Source: Verrucomicrobiota bacterium
Lineage (GTDB): Bacteria > Verrucomicrobiota > Verrucomicrobiia > Limisphaerales > UBA9464
Length of the DNA stretch: 17,925 bases
Assembly (NCBI GenBank): GCA_947464705.1
Contig: CANHYD010000011.1
Location: 1-17,925 of the forward strand
Direction: 5' to 3'
Position numbers and translations under genes: made by a program. Of this stretch, positions 16,001-17,925 are shown piece by piece (position 1 is the stretch's first letter; every line of letters starts with the position of its first letter). The notes beneath the pieces were generated by a model. The model was not told where the DNA came from. It saw only the letters and a program-made list of their open reading frames with translations, and ran no database searches.

Positions 16001-16454
16001 CGCGAAGAAGGCGAACGCGCTCGGTGTTGGTGTAGTAGCCGGCCATCTGATCGGGTTTGAGGTGCCGTTGCATCATCGCCAGACGGTCATCCACCGACTT
16101 GCAGGCGAGGTCCTCATCGAGCCAGTCCATGATGCCGCGGATGTCAGGGACTCCCCGCCATGCGCGAAAACTTTCGGCCACGAAGACGCGGCCGTCGTCG
16201 GCGACATCGAAAGCGACGCCGTGGGCGACATTGGGTTCGGCAGCCCAGAGTTCGGCCTTCCAACCCGCCGGGTAAGTGAAGCGTTTGATGGCGCGTTCGG
16301 CCTCGTCTGAAGCGGCCGCGATGGTCGGGGCTTTGAACGATGTCTGTTGAGGGCCGAGCTTGTGTTGAGCGTGGGTGGAAACCGCGGTGGTGGCGGCGGC
16401 TCCCAGAGTAATGGCGGCCAGGCAACGGCGCAGGATGGCGGACGGAACAGGCAT
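13044..16454 (-). CDS. PVC-type dehydrogenase/HEAT/cytochrome c fusion protein
   Basis: The 1136-residue product has a signal peptide (1 to about 29, ending near THAQ) and is periplasmic. Part one (about 55-465) is a beta-propeller of the putative membrane-bound dehydrogenase type (TIGR02604/DUF7133-like), with AFDVADDGRVFVAE, LRDADGDGIADE, FGPDGRLYFSIGD and FTGDNNSDGGDQ; the Asp-rich segment at 200-208 looks like a calcium site. Part two (about 485-940) is a helical HEAT-like array (for example HTRTLSTIALGKLGRRESIPALFDLL). Part three (about 995-1136) is a class I cytochrome c of the Pirellula/Verrucomicrobium type, with Cys-x-x-Cys-His at 1016-1020 (CVRCHKVQG) and a candidate axial Met1112 (GMPEGFG). 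Family knowledge: such proteins probably oxidise sugars or alcohols and pass electrons to the heme; the substrate is unknown. The ATG at 16454 lacks an obvious Shine-Dalgarno. Confidence 0.9.
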   Translation of the reverse strand: MPVPSAILRRCLAAITLGAAATTAVSTHAQHKLGPQQTSFKAPTIAAASDEAERAIKRFTYPAGWKAELWAAEPNVAHGVAFDVADDGRVFVAESFRAWRGVPDIRGIMDWLDEDLACKSVDDRLAMMQRHLKPDQMAGYYTNTERVRLLRDPQGAGKATVSTVFAENFASPLDGVAAGVLARGKDVFFANIPNVWRLRDADGDGIADERRSISYGHGIRVGFLGHDLHGLVFGPDGRLYFSIGDRASMIRTEGHLVGTADSGAVFRCEPDGSHLEMIYQGLRNPQDMVFDAWGNLFTGDNNSDGGDQARWTWLVEGGDSGWRIGWQFLEGRSAPNPRGPWNSEKMWHPQNDSQPAYLTPPIKNISSGPSGVSYYEGTGSGPEWNDTFTLCDFRGSSSGSGLWKFKHKAKGAGFEIVDDQKFIWSINATDGHWGPDGSFWVLDWFDGWEPVGKGRIYRFSDPRHSQSQLVRETQAFLAAGFSQRSTSELTKGLLHPNYRVRLGSQFELAARQDDKSLLKAALSGKTLQARLHGIWGVGQIARAQRNTSVSGTRVESLERLIPLLSDTDAKVRAVTATVLGDARYGRSYEALIRLTHDSDLHTRTLSTIALGKLGRRESIPALFDLLAENADKDPYLRHAGVTALIGANDIDALINHVRHPNESVRMGILLAMRKLERNEIASFLGDASPRIVTEAARAINDQPIPGALEALARLVERPGLTEAPLMRRVLNANYRFGTEATAKALATYATREDAPVNLRAEAIDALSQWPANSGRDRITGLWRPTAFARSEKVPNEALKPVSNALLASAPNAVRAAAARAAGTLKITEASPALSALVIQGSADGAARSDALRSLSLLQTPDYAPALAAAREDKDEKVRSLATQLAVEAPPVAARNAGSGGGSAAGGSTAPLEKALASGTVTEKQSALATLGSVKTAEAEALLKNWMEGVLAGTVAPELELDVVEAAGERESLKPLLSQYKSRLDAKDPSAAWKACLVGGDAEAGKKVFAERAEVSCVRCHKVQGEGGEVGPELTGLGKKNGRAYLLTSILYPNAAIAAGFENVLVNLKGGQSYAGVIKSESATELVLNSAEDGLITVKKSEITGREKGLSGMPEGFGELLSKQDIRNLVEYLATAE

Positions 16455-16518
16455 AAAGTATTGGAGGGTATGAAGGATGTCGGGTGAAGCAAGCGACCGC
16501 TGGTCCGGAACAACAGAA

Positions 16519-16545
16519 AATCCCCGTCACTTCAGTGCGGGGATT
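16519..16545 (-). terminator. Rho-independent terminator for the PEP-CTERM gene
   Basis: Arms AATCCCCG (16519-16526) and CGGGGATT (16538-16545) pair perfectly, with a further CAC/GTG pairing inside. Read on the minus strand, the stem ends in a short T-run (ATTTTC). It begins 43 nt beyond the stop codon of the PEP-CTERM gene and lies before the start of the heme-protein gene, so the two are probably separate transcripts. Confidence 0.75.
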
Positions 16546-16587
16546 GTCCAAGACCGAGTACCGGGGACCGGGATGGGGTCTCGGGGG

Positions 16588-17253
16588 TCAGCGTCTGCGG
16601 GTGACAAGAGCCCAGGCTGCCAAACCGAGTCCGGCCAAGGCCCAGGTTCCAGGCTCGGGCACTGTTGTTGGCATCACATCGAGGGTCATGGCGTCTAGGC
16701 TCAGATGTTCGCCGGTCGCCTTGAAAGTGAGGTTGAAATCTTTGACGCCTGGATCGGAGACATTCCAGCTGTAGGCCAGCGAAATGTTGTTACCCGGAAA
16801 GCCTTGGGACGGGGACACTGCCAGTGTCGTGGGCGTGCCTCCCAGCGACACAGGTTTGTCTTGGGAGATGTAGTTCAAGCGCAGCCCCGAATAATCGATT
16901 TCGGTGCCGAGTGTTCGGATCTGAAAAGAAATTTGGGCGATCGGCTGGAGACCGCTGTAGTTCAACTTGAAATTGCCCGCTCCACCAACGCCCACGTAGA
17001 TATTGCCGCTGCCGAGCACGGCGCCCACGGGATCTAGTTGGGTGAGGGTTGCTCTGCTGCCCATGTTGGAACCGTTCATGTCCGGTTGGTTGGCGACATT
17101 GTAGCCCGAGGAGAAGCGTTCCCATCCGGCGACCTCGGTGCCAGCGACCCCTCGAAAATACGGGGCATAGAAGCCGTTGGTGGCGGCCGAGGTATTGGGG
17201 ATCAGCGTGGCAGCGACCAAGGCTGCGGCGAAAAATGATTTCTGGATGTCCAT
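16588..17253 (-). CDS. PEP-CTERM-sorted exported protein
   Basis: From the ATG at 17253 the product has 221 residues and starts with a signal peptide (MDIQKSFFAAALVAATLIPNTSAA). An upstream in-frame start at 17322 would put 23 polar residues before it and is rejected. The C-terminus is a textbook PEP-CTERM sorting signal: VPEPGTW, a hydrophobic helix (ALAGLGLAAWALV) and a basic end (TRRR). By family knowledge this is cut by an exosortase and the protein goes to the cell surface or matrix; no exosortase lies in the window. The middle is a beta-rich domain with many Gly, Asn and Ser residues (GNIYVGVGGAGNFKLNYSG, DYSGLRLNYISQD) that I cannot assign to a family. A terminator follows at 16519-16545. 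Confidence 0.85.
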   Translation of the reverse strand: MDIQKSFFAAALVAATLIPNTSAATNGFYAPYFRGVAGTEVAGWERFSSGYNVANQPDMNGSNMGSRATLTQLDPVGAVLGSGNIYVGVGGAGNFKLNYSGLQPIAQISFQIRTLGTEIDYSGLRLNYISQDKPVSLGGTPTTLAVSPSQGFPGNNISLAYSWNVSDPGVKDFNLTFKATGEHLSLDAMTLDVMPTTVPEPGTWALAGLGLAAWALVTRRR

Positions 17254-17379
17254 GATACTCTGGAATGCCTTCGGGTCGTGCCCGGTTTTCGGGTCGAAAC
17301 GAACGGCGGGTAAAAATTGCACAGAGATCAGAATCGGCGACTCAAAATCTTCTCTCGATGCACTTTTTGGGCGAGCGAG

Positions 17380-17925
17380 TCAGGCCGCCTTGCGGCGAAT
17401 TCCAACGATGCGGAAGGCTGCCTGCTGGAGGACCAAGGCCTCATCCAGATCGGCGCTGACCAGTTTGCGGTTGGCCTCCAACAGGATGCCCATCGCCTCG
17501 ACCAACTCTTCGGTCCGATAATTGGCGGCTTGTTTCATGGCCTGAAACAAGACGAAGGGGTGGGATGCCAGCGGGTTGAAACGTCGGTCGGTCGGCATCG
17601 AAGAGGCCGGGATTCGGTCGAGCTGGCTCTTGAATGAGTTGTAGTCGCGAGAGGGTTTCAGAGAACCGTTGGACAACAGTTCCTTGAGCATCAGCAACGA
17701 GCGCACTTTGGAAATCAGACCATAGAGGAGGCCAATCTCGGACTTGCGTTTGTCGGTGCCCACCCGGATTTCCCACAATTCTTCATCCAAGGTGCGGAGG
17801 AGTTTGGCCAGATCGCGGTCTCCCAAGGCCTCAGCCAGAGCGAAGGCTCGAGCGATCTTCTGCCGGGAAACACACAACTGGATATCGCTCAGAGTGATGG
17901 TGTTCCGCTGGCCGGTGTAAAGGGC
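17380..17925 (-). CDS. holA: DNA polymerase III delta subunit-like protein, C-terminal part (runs off window)
   Basis: The frame is open from the stop at 17380 to the window edge, giving 181 residues of a longer protein; a TTG at 17877 is not needed as a start because the frame continues in sensible sequence (ALYTGQRNTITLSDIQ). That lead-in followed by a helical bundle (ARAFALAEALGDRDLAKLLRTL, GLLYGLISKVRSLLMLKELL, then HPFVLFQAMKQAANY) resembles the end of the AAA+-like region and the C-terminal collar domain of the clamp-loader delta subunit, normally about 340 residues. The N-terminal half, with the nucleotide-fold region, would be to the right of this window. The assignment rests on pattern memory, mainly the aLgDrdla helix and the helix spacing; another helical protein is possible. 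No terminator is evident in the 126 nt before the next gene. Confidence 0.7.
   Translation of the reverse strand, partial: ALYTGQRNTITLSDIQLCVSRQKIARAFALAEALGDRDLAKLLRTLDEELWEIRVGTDKRKSEIGLLYGLISKVRSLLMLKELLSNGSLKPSRDYNSFKSQLDRIPASSMPTDRRFNPLASHPFVLFQAMKQAANYRTEELVEAMGILLEANRKLVSADLDEALVLQQAAFRIVGIRRKAA

Noticed and set aside
17875..17877. TTG as a start for the rightmost gene
   Set aside because: The frame continues without a stop to the window edge in sequence that fits the delta-subunit family, so the gene is treated as truncated by the window.
1..17925. tRNA, rRNA, CRISPR array, prophage or classical IS element
   Set aside because: No T-loop-like tRNA signature, no regular spaced repeats with unique spacers, no phage structural genes and no transposase with paired terminal repeats were seen.

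Overview
The window looks like a chromosomal segment of a Verrucomicrobiota (PVC superphylum) bacterium. The evidence is a very large secreted dehydrogenase/HEAT/cytochrome c protein with the Pirellula/Verrucomicrobium-type heme-binding C-terminus, a PEP-CTERM exosortase substrate, a FlgN-like protein with a C-terminal motif I associate with this phylum, and a REP-associated (Y1/HUH) transposase. This assignment rests on family recognition, not on a search. Coding DNA is GC-rich, and almost every gene is on the minus strand; the only clear exception is an HDOD gene at 6555-7499.

Layout, left to right. (1) 63-1085: RAYT-type single-strand transposase, with a perfect 9-bp hairpin over its start codon and two copies of a short repeat just upstream. 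(2) 1180-2235: secreted lectin-like protein with a sensor-like C-terminus. (3) 2558-6293: a probable minus-strand operon. Its first gene is a three-domain response regulator (REC, degenerate REC, STAS-like), followed by a small exported protein of unknown role, an exported TPR protein and a FlgN-like coiled-coil protein, with junctions of 53 nt, 3 nt and a 4-nt overlap. (4) 6555-7499: a divergent HDOD signalling protein. (5) 7500-7854: a gene-free stretch with an AT-rich patch and a cluster of repeats. (6) 7855-12988: a Bat (aerotolerance-type) operon read from right to left: DUF58, DUF4381-like, VWA (BatA-like), VWA (BatB-like), TPR (BatC/E-like). Three of its four junctions are 4-nt stop/start overlaps. 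The MoxR ATPase that usually heads such operons is not present. (7) 13044-16454: the heme-binding dehydrogenase-like protein. (8) 16588-17253: the PEP-CTERM protein, followed by a rho-independent terminator. (9) 17380-17925: the C-terminal half of a gene resembling DNA polymerase III delta (holA), running off the window edge.

The most unusual signal is a dispersed repeat with core AGGGACAGGCT. There are nine exact copies plus one variant, in both orientations. Copies lie upstream of the transposase, in the gene-free stretch, and inside the TPR gene, where two in-frame copies each encode Arg-Ser-Leu-Ser-Leu ahead of the signal-peptide core and another copy encodes part of the C-terminal tail. 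I interpret this as a REP-like non-autonomous element mobilised by a RAYT transposase and tolerated inside coding sequence. That link is inference, but the repeat itself is plainly visible.

I found no tRNA, rRNA, CRISPR array, prophage or classical IS with terminal inverted repeats.
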